Numbered from the stretch's first letter, positions 11,106-20,981 are shown. The stretch is 64,000 nucleotides of DNA from Burkholderia cepacia GG4 (GCF_000292915.1 NC_018513.1:3399656-3463655), one strand, 5' to 3'. Notes: a model not told the origin generated them from the letters alone. Translations and numbers: made by a program.

Positions 11106-11656
11106 GCTTGTAGCGGCTTGGCGGTGACGCCTGCCAGTTCGAGTTGCATCAGCACCATGTTGACGAGGCCGTTGACCGACGGACGACCGGTCTCGATGAT
11201 GAAGTCCGCGCATTCGCGGTACAGCGGGTCGCGCACTTCGTAGAGCGCTTCGAGACGCGCCTTCGGATCTTCGGTCTGCAACAGCGGGCGGTTCTTGTCC
11301 TTGCGGGTGCGCAGCCACAGATCGTGCGGATTGGCGCGCAGATAGATGACGATGCCGCTGCTTTTCAGGCAATCGCGATTTTCGGGCCGCAGCACCGCGC
11401 CGCCACCCGTCGCGAGCACGATGTTCTCGCGCTGCGTCAGATCGGCGATCACCTGCGATTCGCGGTCGCGAAATCCGGCCTCGCCCTCCATCTCGAAGAT
11501 CACCGGAATGCGCGCGCCCGTGCGGGCCTCGATTTCGTGGTCGGAGTCGAAGAACGTCCTGTCGAGCCGGCGCGCGACCGCACGGCCCACGGTGGTCTTA
11601 CCCGCTCCCATAAGGCCGACGAAAAATACGTTTGCATGTGGGTCCCGCGCTTGCAA
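11102..11656 (-). CDS. aroK: Shikimate kinase, TTG start
   Basis: A 184-residue kinase that phosphorylates shikimate with ATP. The P-loop is [12 protein letters not shown], the shikimate-binding [11 protein letters not shown] follows, then the GGG loop [10 protein letters not shown] and the lid with RPLL. There is no ATG at the expected position. A TTG codon preceded by AGAGGAAG at six-base spacing starts [14 protein letters not shown], read as Met, which matches the family length. Longer in-frame versions would overlap pilQ. It lies 40 bases after pilQ and overlaps aroB by four bases, the pil-aroKB linkage well known in proteobacteria. Confidence 0.93.
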   Translation of the reverse strand: MQARDPHANVFFVGLMGAGKTTVGRAVARRLDRTFFDSDHEIEARTGARIPVIFEMEGEAGFRDRESQVIADLTQRENIVLATGGGAVLRPENRDCLKSSGIVIYLRANPHDLWLRTRKDKNRPLLQTEDPKARLEALYEVRDPLYRECADFIIETGRPSVNGLVNMVLMQLELAGVTAKPLQA

Positions 11657-11696
11657 CGGCTTCCTCTGCTTGAATCTTGCTGGTGTGTGGCGCAGC

Positions 11697-13328
11697 TTAC
11701 TGGCAAAGCGGCTGCCTTGTCGAGCCTGCGCCGCCGGCTTCCGGCCCTGTTTTTCCCGCATCCGCGTCGCCCGCGCCGGCCGTCTCGCACCGCGCGCCGA
11801 CGACCGTCGGCGTGATGAAGACGACCAGTTCGCTCCGCTGGTCGCGCCGCGCACGGTGCCGGAAAAGCGTGCCCAGAACCGGTATTTTGCCCAAGAGCGG
11901 CACCCGCGTCACATCGTCCCGGTTCAACTGCTCGTAAATCCCGCCAATCGCGACCGTTCCGCCGTCCTCGACCTCGACGCGGGTCTGCACATGCTTCGTA
12001 TGAATCGCCGGGCCGGCCGCGGTCGGCTCGCCGATGCTGTCTTTCCTCACGTCCAGGTCGAGCACGACGCGCCCGTCGGGCGTGATCTGCGGCTCGACCT
12101 CCAGCTTTAGCGTCGCGCGGCGGAACTGCACGCCGCTCACGCCGTTGCCCACCTTCGCCTGGTACGGCAGCTCCGAACCCTGTTCGACGATCGCCTTCAC
12201 GCGGTCGGCCGTCACCACGCGCGGGCTGGACACGATCTGGCCCCGCCCTTGCGCCTCGAGTGCGCTCAGTTCGACGTCGAGCACGCGGCTCAGCGGCGCG
12301 GCGAACAATGTGAAACCAGCCGTCGCCGCCTCGAAGCCGCCGAGCGGCCGCGCGGCCAGGTCGAGCGCGTTGCGCGTGTCCGTCGCGAACGCCGTGCCGT
12401 CGGCAGCGGGCGGCCGCCCCTGCGCGCGCAGCGCGATGCGTGCGCCGAGGTTGCGCGAGAAGCCCTGTTCGCCTTCGACGATGCGCGCTTCGATCCGGAC
12501 TTGCCGTGACGGCCGGTCGATCGCATCGATCAGGCCCGCAATCTGCGCGATGCGCGGCGCCAGATCGGTGACGAACAGCAGGTTCGTGCGCGGTTCGGCC
12601 GCAGCGGCACCCCGTTTCGACAACAGGCGCTGGCCGGTCGCCCCGGCCAGCAGCCGCTGCACGTCCTGCGCGCGCGGGTAATGCAGCGTGAAGGTCCGGC
12701 TCGCGAGCGGCTCCAGCTCGGCCGCGCGCGCATGCGTCTCAAAGCGCTCGCGCTCCCGCGCCGCCAGTTCGGCCGCCGGCGTGACCCAGATCACGTTGCC
12801 GCGCCGGGACATCGTGAGCCCGTGCGTGTCGAGCAACGTGTCGAACGCATCGCGCCAGCGGACATTGTTCAGACGTAACGTCACAGTGCCGCGCACCTGC
12901 TCGCCGACGATGATGTTGAGCCCCGTGAACCGCGCGAGCGCATCGAACGCGGCCGCGAGCCCCGCGCCTTGCAGGTTCAGCGAGATCCGCCGCGCGTCGT
13001 CGGCATCGCCGGGGTGCCGTGCGGCGGCGTCGCCCATGCGCGTCGGCGGCGGCAACGGGAACGGCGGCCCCTCCAGCACCGGCGCCGCGGCGGTTGTGCC
13101 TACCTGAAGCGCTGCGCGTGCGGCCTGATCGAACGGCGGCGGACCGGCCTCATCGTCCGCGCCATCGAACGTGCCCTGCGGCAACGGCGTGTCCCGGGCG
13201 TGCGCTTGCGTCGATGCGATCGGCCACGCGGCCGGCGGCAGAGGGGGCAGCGGCGGCAACGCCGCGTGCGCCGCGACCACGCTCGAGCCGACCCAGCCGG
13301 CGATCGCCCGCCATCCAGACCTCGTCAT
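11697..13328 (-). CDS. pilQ: PilQ-like secretin of type IV pilus or DNA uptake, short form
   Basis: A 543-residue secretin forming the outer membrane ring through which type IV pili pass. A hydrophobic N-terminal signal segment is followed by a Pro-rich stretch, then an STN domain around residues 115-180 ([20 protein letters not shown]), a secretin N repeat ([16 protein letters not shown]), and the C-terminal secretin domain with [17 protein letters not shown] and [11 protein letters not shown]. The N-terminal AMIN domains of typical PilQ are not visible, and the protein is well below the roughly 700 residues of Pseudomonas or Neisseria PilQ. Its start overlaps the preceding gene as ATGA. It is the last of four pil genes and is followed by aroK. 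Confidence 0.9.
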   Translation of the reverse strand: MTRSGWRAIAGWVGSSVVAAHAALPPLPPLPPAAWPIASTQAHARDTPLPQGTFDGADDEAGPPPFDQAARAALQVGTTAAAPVLEGPPFPLPPPTRMGDAAARHPGDADDARRISLNLQGAGLAAAFDALARFTGLNIIVGEQVRGTVTLRLNNVRWRDAFDTLLDTHGLTMSRRGNVIWVTPAAELAARERERFETHARAAELEPLASRTFTLHYPRAQDVQRLLAGATGQRLLSKRGAAAAEPRTNLLFVTDLAPRIAQIAGLIDAIDRPSRQVRIEARIVEGEQGFSRNLGARIALRAQGRPPAADGTAFATDTRNALDLAARPLGGFEAATAGFTLFAAPLSRVLDVELSALEAQGRGQIVSSPRVVTADRVKAIVEQGSELPYQAKVGNGVSGVQFRRATLKLEVEPQITPDGRVVLDLDVRKDSIGEPTAAGPAIHTKHVQTRVEVEDGGTVAIGGIYEQLNRDDVTRVPLLGKIPVLGTLFRHRARRDQRSELVVFITPTVVGARCETAGAGDADAGKTGPEAGGAGSTRQPLCQ

Positions 13329-14194
13329 GGGCGACCTCCGTCAGCGATGACGAACCGGCGCGCGCCATCGGCCGTCGCAAGCGTCACCGCATCGGCATCG
13401 ACCCGCACCACCCGCGATGGTCCGAGCGCTTCGCCCGGCGCAACGGCTGCGAACACGCCGGCGCCGGCGTCGAACAGCGCGAGCCCCGCACGCGCGTCGC
13501 GAATCGTGCCGGCCAGACGCGGCGCCGGCTCATCGGCCACCGTTGACGAGCCCGCGCCGCCGAGCGGATCGTCGTCCGCCGCACCGGCAAGCACGGACGC
13601 CGCTCCATCCGGCACGCTGGCCGCCGACAGCGCGGGGAACACGTCGATCGACATGTCTACCCTCGACCCGCTCGATTTCCGCTCGACGTGCAACACCGAC
13701 GGCACCGCCAGCGCAGGGAAACTCGCCAGCCCGCCGACCATCTGCAGCAGCGCAGGAAAACCGCCTTCCGCGACGATGCGCACCGTGCGCCGACCATCCG
13801 GCGCCGGGTCGTCCGCGCGCCGCGGTTCGATCGACACGATCCGCAACCCGCTCGACGCAGCCAGATCGGCCAGCGCGAGCATCAGCGCGGGCCACGCCGG
13901 TGCACGCAGCGAGCCGTCGTCGAGCCTGCCAGCCGGGCGAGTGTCACGCCGCTGCGCGGTGGTCGCGAGTACCCGCTGGGCATCAGCGGCGCGCACCCGG
14001 GTGGCTGCCAGCAACGCGCGACTGTGCGCGAGCCCGCTCCAGTCGGCTGCATTGGCCAGATGAATGGCGCCCGCCATCACGGACGCGCATGCCAGCACGC
14101 AGCCCACGGCGTGTGCCGTGGCCGGCGACACGCGCCGCACGCGGCCGAGCCAATCGGCGCCGCCCGGCAAGGACCGCGGCAGGATCGCCGTCAT
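13325..14194 (-). CDS. PilO-PilP-like fusion, type IV pilus alignment complex
   Basis: A 289-residue protein at the place where pilO and pilP normally sit. Residues about 15-45 hold one membrane helix (HAVGCVLACASVMAGAIHL). Residues about 50-175 are a PilO/GspM-like coiled and ferredoxin-like region with SGLRIVSIEPRR. A linker rich in Ala and Ser follows, and residues about 225-289 resemble the PilP beta-domain (RLAGTIRDARAGLALFD, then VAPGEALG and VVRVDADAVTLA). The PilP lipobox is absent, as expected if the domain is tethered by PilO. The start at 14194 overlaps pilN by ATGA and the stop overlaps pilQ. The fusion reading is inference from order and domain style. Confidence 0.75.
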   Translation of the reverse strand: MTAILPRSLPGGADWLGRVRRVSPATAHAVGCVLACASVMAGAIHLANAADWSGLAHSRALLAATRVRAADAQRVLATTAQRRDTRPAGRLDDGSLRAPAWPALMLALADLAASSGLRIVSIEPRRADDPAPDGRRTVRIVAEGGFPALLQMVGGLASFPALAVPSVLHVERKSSGSRVDMSIDVFPALSAASVPDGAASVLAGAADDDPLGGAGSSTVADEPAPRLAGTIRDARAGLALFDAGAGVFAAVAPGEALGPSRVVRVDADAVTLATADGARRFVIADGGRP

Positions 14195-14826
14195 GCGCCG
14201 CCTCCGGTTGCCGTCTGTCGCGGCAGCGCATCGTGCCAGCGCACCTGCACGGAGAACCGGAACGGCACTGCCACGGTAGCTGCCGGCGCGGCCGAAGCCG
14301 GGGTCAGCGCACCGATATCGAATCGCCAGTCGCGCTGCTCGGCCGCGAGCCGGGCGAGCCACCGCGCGGCGGCCCGGTAACTCGTGGCCCGCGCGTCGAG
14401 CACGGCGCCTGACGATGTCGTGCGCAACGCGTCGAGCCGGATGGTGTCGTCGCGCACCCGTGCCAGCGTCGCAAGCAGTCCGACGACACGCCGGTAAGGC
14501 ACCGCAAGCAGGACCGCCTGTGCATCACGTTGCGCGCGGTCGGTGGCCGCGCCGGCCGCGCGCCTTGCCGCATCCACCTGCGGCTGCCATTGCCGCAGCC
14601 GCGCCTCTACGCTCGCGCGCTCGGCATCCACGCGCCATCGCCACCCCGCAGCCGCGCCCGTCCACAGGCCCGCCGCGAGTACGCCGAGCAGGATCGCTGC
14701 CCCGCACTGCGTGGCCCGGCGCCGGCGCAACGCGTGCGCCCGCCGCTCACGGTACGGCAGCAGATTGAAGCCACCGAGTGAGATACGGCCGGCGGCAGCC
14801 CGATCGGACCCAGGTTCGACCATCAT
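14191..14826 (-). CDS. pilN: PilN-like type IV pilus inner membrane protein
   Basis: A 211-residue protein with the PilN hallmark GGFNLLPYRERR near the N-terminus, the segment that binds PilM, followed by one membrane helix (AAILLGVLAAGLWTGAAAG) and a periplasmic coiled coil and ferredoxin-like domain. It overlaps the pilM stop by four bases, giving ATG at 14826, directly followed by a second ATG. It is very Arg- and Ala-rich like its neighbours. It would link cytoplasmic PilM with the PilO-PilP-like protein and PilQ. Confidence 0.88.
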   Translation of the reverse strand: MMVEPGSDRAAAGRISLGGFNLLPYRERRAHALRRRRATQCGAAILLGVLAAGLWTGAAAGWRWRVDAERASVEARLRQWQPQVDAARRAAGAATDRAQRDAQAVLLAVPYRRVVGLLATLARVRDDTIRLDALRTTSSGAVLDARATSYRAAARWLARLAAEQRDWRFDIGALTPASAAPAATVAVPFRFSVQVRWHDALPRQTATGGGA

Positions 14827-15746
14827 TCCCACACCCCGCGCAGCGCCAGCCCGACCGCGACGGCAAATGCCGGACCGCCCGGCGTGCCGGCAGCTTCGAC
14901 CGGCAGCCCGTCCCATCCGGCGCAGTCGAACGGCACCGCGGCCGCGCCCAGCGCGTCGCCGATATCGGCAACCGACATGCCGAAGCGGGCGATGCACCGC
15001 TCGTCACCGGCCACGAGCACACAGCGCACTGGCTCGGACACGCACTGGCGAAATGCGTCGGAAAACGCCGCCCGCACCTCGCCGGACACCGTGAGCACCG
15101 GCGCAGCGACCGGGCCGTCGACCCGCCACCCGTGCACGCCGGTGTCGCAGAACCAGAACGCGGCGTAAGGGCCGTGCGCGTCGAGTTCGAACTGCGCGGC
15201 ATAGCGCAAGGCGCGCAGCGCGGCGGCCGACTCACCGTCGACGGCCGTCAGGTCGACGCCGGCCTGCGCGGCCACGTCGATGCGCCGTTCGAGCAGCGCC
15301 TGCGGCGCCACGGCGACCGCGATCTCGCCCGCATGCGCGCCGCCGTCCTGGCGCCAGTCGAACGCGAGACTGTCCGGCGCCAGCCCCGAGATACGTTCGG
15401 CCGCCTGCCGGGCGGCATCGGCGACGTCATCGCGCCCGGCCAGATCGAGCGTCGCGGTCCGCATCTCGTCGTCGCGCAGCGCCATCACGCCGCGCGCATC
15501 GCAGCGCACACCCACCGCCGACAGCCGTGCCACGGCCGCCGCCAACGCGCGCGCGACCGCGGCCCAGCGTGCGTCCTCCGGCCCACCTGCCAATCCCACC
15601 GGCTCCCGCTCGAGCCCTTCGACCCGCACCTCCGCGCCCCGGCCGCGCCGGCTCAGCACCGCGACCCTCACCTCGTCCGCCGCGACGTCGATTCCCGTCG
15701 AACGGTGCCTGCCCGGCGCAAACCGCGCCCCCCATCGTCCTGCCAT
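14823..15746 (-). CDS. pilM: PilM-like actin-fold protein of the type IV pilus
   Basis: A 307-residue cytoplasmic protein of the PilM type, which binds nucleotide and the N-terminal peptide of PilN. GGGAGG a few bases before the ATG at 15746 sets the start. The phosphate-1-like segment STGIDVAADEVRVAVLSR lies near the N-terminus, and a second DTGVHGWRV strand occurs in the second half. Sequence conservation is modest, so the assignment leans on position at the head of the pil cluster. It is divergent from the PBP1A gene, leaving 227 bases between them. Confidence 0.8.
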   Translation of the reverse strand: MAGRWGARFAPGRHRSTGIDVAADEVRVAVLSRRGRGAEVRVEGLEREPVGLAGGPEDARWAAVARALAAAVARLSAVGVRCDARGVMALRDDEMRTATLDLAGRDDVADAARQAAERISGLAPDSLAFDWRQDGGAHAGEIAVAVAPQALLERRIDVAAQAGVDLTAVDGESAAALRALRYAAQFELDAHGPYAAFWFCDTGVHGWRVDGPVAAPVLTVSGEVRAAFSDAFRQCVSEPVRCVLVAGDERCIARFGMSVADIGDALGAAAVPFDCAGWDGLPVEAAGTPGGPAFAVAVGLALRGVWE

Positions 15747-15942
15747 CCCGGCCTCCCGCGATCGTCGCGGCCCACGCCGCGTTACCGAGACCTGATTCTG
15801 CAAAGCGGCGTGCGGGCCCGACAGTCAGCCGGACGGCCAGTCGCCGTGCCTGGCGGCCGCGCGGGCGGTATGCTGGCGGCATGGGCAACCCGCGGCGTTC
15901 CGGCGGGCGCCCCCCGCGTCAGGACCGGTCTTACCGGGCAGC

Positions 15943-15948
15943 TATAAT
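15943..15948 (+). promoter_or_regulatory. -10 box of the PBP1A gene promoter
   Basis: A perfect TATAAT lies 25 bases before the start codon; the -35 region is poor in this GC-rich stretch. It predicts a 5' leader of about 19 nt. Confidence 0.5.
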
Positions 15949-15973
15949 CGCGGGACTGTTTTCCGGTACGCCT

Positions 15974-18361
15974 ATGCAATCCACGTCTCCTACGTCCCCG
16001 CCTCCCGCCCCGGAGCCGAAAAAGCGGCCCTGGTGGCAGAAAGTCCTGCTCGGCCTCGTCGCGATGTGCGTGGCTCTCGTCGTGGCCGGCGGCCTCGTGC
16101 TCGGCTACGCGCTCGTCGTCGCATGGCCGAACATGCCGTCGCTCGACGCGCTGACCGACTATCGTCCGAAGGTACCGCTGCGCATCTACACGTCGGATCA
16201 CGTGCTGATCGGCGAATTCGGCGAAGAACGCCGCGACATCGTCCATTTCAAGGACGTCCCGGACTCGCTCAAGAAGGCAATCCTCGCGATCGAGGATGCC
16301 CGCTTCTACGATCACGGCGGCGTCGACCTCACCGGGATCGCCCGCGCCGGTTTCGTCGCGCTGACGAACGGCCATGCGTCGCAGGGCGCGAGCACGATCA
16401 CGATGCAGGTCGCGCGCAACTTCTTCCTGTCGAGCGAAAAGACCTACACGCGCAAGATCTACGAGATGCTGCTCGCGTACCGGATCGAGCGTGCGCTGAC
16501 GAAGGATCAGATTCTCGAGGTCTACATGAATCAGATCTATCTCGGCCAGCGCGCATACGGCTTCGCGAGCGCCGCGCGGGTCTATTTCGGCAAGGACCTG
16601 AAGGACATCACGCTCGCCGAGGCAGCGATGCTCGCCGGGCTGCCGAAGGCGCCGTCCGCATATAACCCGGTCGTCAATCCGAAGCGCGCGAAGGTGCGCC
16701 AGGAATACATCCTGGAGCGGATGCTGGAGCTGAACTTCATCACCCGCGAGCAGTACGACCAGGCCGTCGCGCAGCCGCTCGCCGTCAAGGGCGCAGGTCG
16801 CGAGTTCAGCGTGCACGCCGAGTACGTCGCGGAAATGGTCCGGCAGATGATGTATGCGCAGTACCGCGAGGAAACCTACACGCGCGGCTTCAACGTCGTC
16901 ACGACGATCGATTCGGCCGACCAGCAGGTTGCGTACACCGCGCTGCGCAAGGGCATCATGGATTACGAGCGCCGCCATGGCTATCGCGGGCCGGAAGGCT
17001 TCATCGAGCTGCCGGCCGGCGCCGACGACCGCGAGCAGGCAATCGACGACGCGCTGCTCGAGCATCCCGACAACGGCGAGCTGATCGCGGCGGTCGTCAC
17101 CACGGCAACGCCGCGCCAGATCACGGTCGCCTTCATCGACGGCAGCAGCGCGACGATCGACGGCGACAACCTGCGCTTCGCGTCCAGCGCGCTGTCGGCC
17201 AGCGCGCAGCCGAACCGCCGCATCCGTCCGGGCGCGATCGTCCGTGTCGTGAAGAACGACGCCGGCAAGTGGTCGATCACGCAGTTGCCGCAGGTCGAGG
17301 GCGCGTTCATCTCGATCGTCCCGCAGGACGGCGCGATCCGCGCGCTCGTCGGCGGCTTCGACTACAACAAGAACAAGTTCAACCACGTCACGCAGGCGTG
17401 GCGGCAACCAGGTTCGTCGTTCAAGCCGTTCATCTACTCGGCGTCGCTCGACAAGGGCCTCGGGCCGGCCACGGTGATCAACGACGGCCCGCTGTACTTC
17501 AGCGCCGCGGAAACCGGCGGCCAGCCGTGGGAGCCGAAGAACTATGGCGGCGGCTTCGAAGGTCCGATGTCGATGCGCACCGCGCTGCAGCGCTCGCGCA
17601 ACCTCGTGTCGATCCGGATCCTGAACCACATCGGCACGAAGTACGCGCAGCAGTACATCACGCGCTTCGGCTTCGACGCCGACCGCCATCCGGCCTACCT
17701 GCCGATGGCACTCGGCGCGGGCCAGGTCACGCCGCTGCAGATGGCCGGCGCGTACTCGGTATTTGCGAACGGCGGCTTCCGCGTGAATCCGTACCTGATC
17801 GCGGAAGTGACCGATCCGAACGGTGCGGTCGTCGTACGCGCGCAGCCGCTCATCGCCGAGCAGAACGCGCCGCGCGCGATCGACGCGCGCAATGCTTACG
17901 TGATGAACAGCCTGCTGCAGAGCGTCGCGCAGCGTGGCACGGGCGCGCGCACCAACGTGCTGAAGCGCACCGACCTCGCGGGCAAGACGGGCACGACGAA
18001 CGACTCGCACGACGCGTGGTTCGCCGGCTACCAGCACTCGCTCGCCGCGATCGCGTGGATCGGCTACGACAACCCGCGCAGCCTCGGTGATCGCGAAACG
18101 GGCGGCGGCCTGTCGCTGCCGGTCTGGGTCGAATACATGGGCGCGGCACTGAAGGGCGTGCCGGAGTTCAAGCCGACGATGCCGGACGACGTCCAGTCGC
18201 TCGGCAGCGAGCTGTACTTCACCGAGTTCACGCCGGGGCACGGCTTCGTGTCGACGGTCGGCGTGCCACAGGCGCCGGCGGTGCAGAGCGCCGACGAACC
18301 GGTGCCGCACGTCGACGAGCAGGAGAAGCAGGACATCATGAACCTGTTCCGCGGCCACTGA
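15974..18361 (+). CDS. mrcA: Penicillin-binding protein 1A, bifunctional
   Basis: A 795-residue class A PBP that polymerises and cross-links peptidoglycan. A short Pro-rich cytoplasmic tail is followed by one membrane helix around residues 25-50. The GT51 domain has the catalytic EDARFYDHGG (around residue 103), GASTITMQVARN and RKIYEMLLAYRIE. The transpeptidase domain has the SXXK box GSSFKPF (around residue 480), the SXN box SRN and the KTG box GKTGTTNDSHDAWF. An intervening OB-like region carries RIRPGAIVRV. The start MQSTSPTSPPP fits the promoter and the family; upstream in-frame codons would add over 100 low-complexity residues. Confidence 0.96.
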   Translation: MQSTSPTSPPPAPEPKKRPWWQKVLLGLVAMCVALVVAGGLVLGYALVVAWPNMPSLDALTDYRPKVPLRIYTSDHVLIGEFGEERRDIVHFKDVPDSLKKAILAIEDARFYDHGGVDLTGIARAGFVALTNGHASQGASTITMQVARNFFLSSEKTYTRKIYEMLLAYRIERALTKDQILEVYMNQIYLGQRAYGFASAARVYFGKDLKDITLAEAAMLAGLPKAPSAYNPVVNPKRAKVRQEYILERMLELNFITREQYDQAVAQPLAVKGAGREFSVHAEYVAEMVRQMMYAQYREETYTRGFNVVTTIDSADQQVAYTALRKGIMDYERRHGYRGPEGFIELPAGADDREQAIDDALLEHPDNGELIAAVVTTATPRQITVAFIDGSSATIDGDNLRFASSALSASAQPNRRIRPGAIVRVVKNDAGKWSITQLPQVEGAFISIVPQDGAIRALVGGFDYNKNKFNHVTQAWRQPGSSFKPFIYSASLDKGLGPATVINDGPLYFSAAETGGQPWEPKNYGGGFEGPMSMRTALQRSRNLVSIRILNHIGTKYAQQYITRFGFDADRHPAYLPMALGAGQVTPLQMAGAYSVFANGGFRVNPYLIAEVTDPNGAVVVRAQPLIAEQNAPRAIDARNAYVMNSLLQSVAQRGTGARTNVLKRTDLAGKTGTTNDSHDAWFAGYQHSLAAIAWIGYDNPRSLGDRETGGGLSLPVWVEYMGAALKGVPEFKPTMPDDVQSLGSELYFTEFTPGHGFVSTVGVPQAPAVQSADEPVPHVDEQEKQDIMNLFRGH

Positions 18362-18380
18362 CGCAAACGGCCGGAGCATG

Positions 18381-18410
18381 AAAAAAGCGCCCCGCGGGGC
18401 GCTTTTTCTT
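18381..18410. terminator. Bidirectional terminator between mrcA and cyaY
   Basis: The 18-base perfect palindrome AGCGCCCCGCGGGGCGCT is flanked by a run of As before it and Ts after it, so it can end both convergent genes. Confidence 0.9.
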
Positions 18411-18458
18411 TGGGCATTGATCCGACGTATCGGCGCCCGGCCGGGCGAGCGCCGGTCG

Positions 18459-18800
<342 letters not shown>

Positions 18801-18821
18801 TTAAATTGTTCAGGGACGATC

Positions 18822-19100
18822 ATGCGAGTCGTTTTCCGGATGAGCGCGATTGTAGCGGCTTTGGCAATTCTTGCCGGCTGCGGTCAACGCGGCCCGCTCT
18901 ATCTCCCCACCGTGCCGCCATTGCCGGCGAAGCCCATCCAGCAGGACGCGCCACCGTCGGACGTCAAGCCGACGGATGAAAATGCGTCGTCCGACAGCAT
19001 TCCGGATTCGTCCGGCACGCCGCTCACGCTGTCGCCCGAGCTGTCGAACGGCGCATCGAAGGCCGCCACGCCGGCATCAGGCCCGGCCGCCGTGCAGTAA
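18822..19100 (+). CDS. lptM: Small LptM/YifL-type lipoprotein
   Basis: A 92-residue lipoprotein precursor. The signal peptide ends in LAGC, and Cys20 is the lipidation site. The mature N-terminus CGQRGPLYLP is the conserved signature of the LptM family, which in enterobacteria helps oxidative maturation of LptD, the outer membrane LPS translocon. The rest is a low-complexity Pro/Ser tail. The pairing with cyaY is conserved in many proteobacteria, often together with lysA, which is not adjacent here. Function is transferred from the family. Confidence 0.85.
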   Translation: MRVVFRMSAIVAALAILAGCGQRGPLYLPTVPPLPAKPIQQDAPPSDVKPTDENASSDSIPDSSGTPLTLSPELSNGASKAATPASGPAAVQ

Positions 19101-19133
19101 TCACGCGCCACCGCTCGCGCGGTTTCGCGACAC

Positions 19134-19168
19134 AAGGCGATGACTTCCCGTCATCGCCTTTCGTTTTT
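19134..19168 (+). terminator. Intrinsic terminator after lptM
   Basis: An 11-bp perfect stem AAGGCGATGAC/GTCATCGCCTT with a TTCCC loop is followed by TCGTTTTT. It separates lptM from the convergent msrQ. Confidence 0.85.
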
Positions 19169-19182
19169 CCAGGCCCGCATCG

Positions 19183-19881
19183 TCACGCACGGACGCGCTG
19201 CCATCCCCATGCAAGCAGCCGCCAGCCGAGCAGCACCGCGACGATCGTCGCGTAGAGCTTCGGCTGCGCGAGATCGTGCTTGCCGGACCTCATCCACCAG
19301 AAATGCAGCACGCCGAACGGCGCGATCACATAGATCGCACGATGCAGCGTGGCCCAGTGACGGCCGAGCCGGCGCACCATCGCGCGCGGCGAGGTCGCAG
19401 CCAGCGGAATCAGCAGCACGAACGCGGCAAAGCCGACCGTAATGAAAGGACGCTTGCCGACGTCCTTCAGGATCGCGAGCACGTCGAACCACTTGTCGAA
19501 CCACAAATACGTCGTGAAATGCAGCATCGCGTAAAAAAACGCGAACAGGCCGATCATCCGGCGAAAGCGCAGCAACGCGGGCACGCCCGTCACGCGCCGA
19601 AGCGGCGTGATGGCGAGCGTGACGCACAGCATCACCAGCGTCCACAGACCCGTCGAACGCGTGATGAATTCGATCGGATTCGCGCCGAGCCGCTCGGTCA
19701 GCCCGAACAGCACGAGACGCGCGAGCGGATAAAGGCCGGCCGCGAACACCAGCACCTTCGCCGGCGCAAGCCAGCGCGGTGCGGCGGTGCGCACTGCGCC
19801 GGCCCGCGCAGCGCCCGCGGCCGTGCGCGGGCCGGCAGCACGCCCCGGCGTCAGCATCGAAGGAGGCAGGTTGTTTCTCAC
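19183..19881 (-). CDS. msrQ: MsrQ, haem-binding membrane subunit of methionine sulfoxide reductase
   Basis: A protein of 232 residues if the GTG at 19881 is used, eight bases after msrP, or 224 if the ATG at 19857 is used. Neither has a strong ribosome binding site. It has about six membrane helices of the ferric-reductase-like fold with candidate haem ligands in FFYAMLHFTTYLWF and HWATLHRAIYVIAPFGVLHFWW. MsrQ passes electrons from the quinone pool or flavin to periplasmic MsrP. The very Ala- and Arg-rich first 40 residues are cytoplasmic and unlike E. coli. Confidence 0.9.
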   Translation of the reverse strand: MRNNLPPSMLTPGRAAGPRTAAGAARAGAVRTAAPRWLAPAKVLVFAAGLYPLARLVLFGLTERLGANPIEFITRSTGLWTLVMLCVTLAITPLRRVTGVPALLRFRRMIGLFAFFYAMLHFTTYLWFDKWFDVLAILKDVGKRPFITVGFAAFVLLIPLAATSPRAMVRRLGRHWATLHRAIYVIAPFGVLHFWWMRSGKHDLAQPKLYATIVAVLLGWRLLAWGWQRVRA

Positions 19882-19889
19882 CGTCGCGC

Positions 19890-20885
19890 TCAGAAGTTCT
19901 TCTTCAGGTCCATGCCCTGATACATCGACGCGACGAGGTCGCCGTAGCCGTTGAACATCAGCGTCTTGCGCTTCGGCGTGAAGAAGCCGTCCTCGCCGAT
20001 CCGGCGCTCGGTCGCCTGGCTCCAGCGCGGGTGATCGACGTTCGGATTCACGTTCGAATAAAAGCCGTATTCGTTCGACGCATACGTGTTCCAGCTCGTC
20101 TTCGGCTGCTTGTCGACGAAGCGGATCTTCACGAGCGACTTCGCGCTCTTGAAGCCGTACTTCCACGGCACGACGATCCGCGCCGGCGCGCCGTTCTGGT
20201 TCGGCAGCACCTGGCCGTAGACGCCCATCGTCAACAGCGCCAGCGGATTCATCGCCTCGTCCATCCGCAGCCCTTCCGAGTACGGCCAGTCGAGCACCGG
20301 CGTCGACAGGCCCGGCATCTGCGACGGGTCGGCCAGCGTGACGAACTGCACGTATTTCGCGTTGCCGGTCGGCTGCACACGCTTGATCAGCTCGGACAGC
20401 GGCACGCCGATCCACGGGATCACCATCGACCATCCCTCGACACAGCGCAGCCGGTACACGCGCTCCTCGAGCGGCGCGAGCTTCAGCAGCTCGTCGAGAT
20501 CGAACACCTTCGGGTGCAGCACCTCGCCCTCGACGCTCACGCGCCACGGGCGCGGCCTCAGCGTGCTCGCGTTCTGCGCCGGGTCGCCCTTGTCAGTGCC
20601 GAATTCATAGAAGTTGTTGTAGGACGTGATGTCCTTGAACGGCGTCACCTTGTCGGCCGCGACGAACGTCGGATTGGTCTTCGCCGCGAGCTTCGCCGCC
20701 CGCGCGTCGGGCGACGCATATGCGGCGAACGCCGCCCCGCTGCCACCGAGCAACCCGCCTGCCGCCGCCAGACCAGCCGCCTGCAACACGCGCCGCCGGT
20801 TCTCGAACACCGCGCGGGGCGTAATCTCGCTCTGCGCAATGTCGCCGCCGGTCAGTACGGTGCGCAAAGGGTGTTTGATCCACAT
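19890..20885 (-). CDS. msrP: MsrP, periplasmic molybdopterin methionine sulfoxide reductase
   Basis: A 331-residue precursor. GGGAGGAGCAGCACG precedes the ATG. A Tat signal is visible ([11 protein letters not shown] followed by a hydrophobic stretch ending AAFA), as expected for a cofactor-loaded protein. The molybdenum-ligand Cys lies in [15 protein letters not shown], and further family motifs are [11 protein letters not shown] and [16 protein letters not shown]. MsrP repairs oxidised methionines in envelope proteins. It is co-directional with msrQ at eight bases and precedes it. A larger in-frame extension to 21536 is an artefact. Confidence 0.95.
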   Translation of the reverse strand: MWIKHPLRTVLTGGDIAQSEITPRAVFENRRRVLQAAGLAAAGGLLGGSGAAFAAYASPDARAAKLAAKTNPTFVAADKVTPFKDITSYNNFYEFGTDKGDPAQNASTLRPRPWRVSVEGEVLHPKVFDLDELLKLAPLEERVYRLRCVEGWSMVIPWIGVPLSELIKRVQPTGNAKYVQFVTLADPSQMPGLSTPVLDWPYSEGLRMDEAMNPLALLTMGVYGQVLPNQNGAPARIVVPWKYGFKSAKSLVKIRFVDKQPKTSWNTYASNEYGFYSNVNPNVDHPRWSQATERRIGEDGFFTPKRKTLMFNGYGDLVASMYQGMDLKKNF

Positions 20886-20981
20886 CGTGCTGCTCCTCCC
20901 GCGTGCGCGGCGCGCACGCATCATGAGCGTTCGACCCGGCCCATCATGCGCCGTTCGACGCCCGGACCGCCCACCCGTTAC

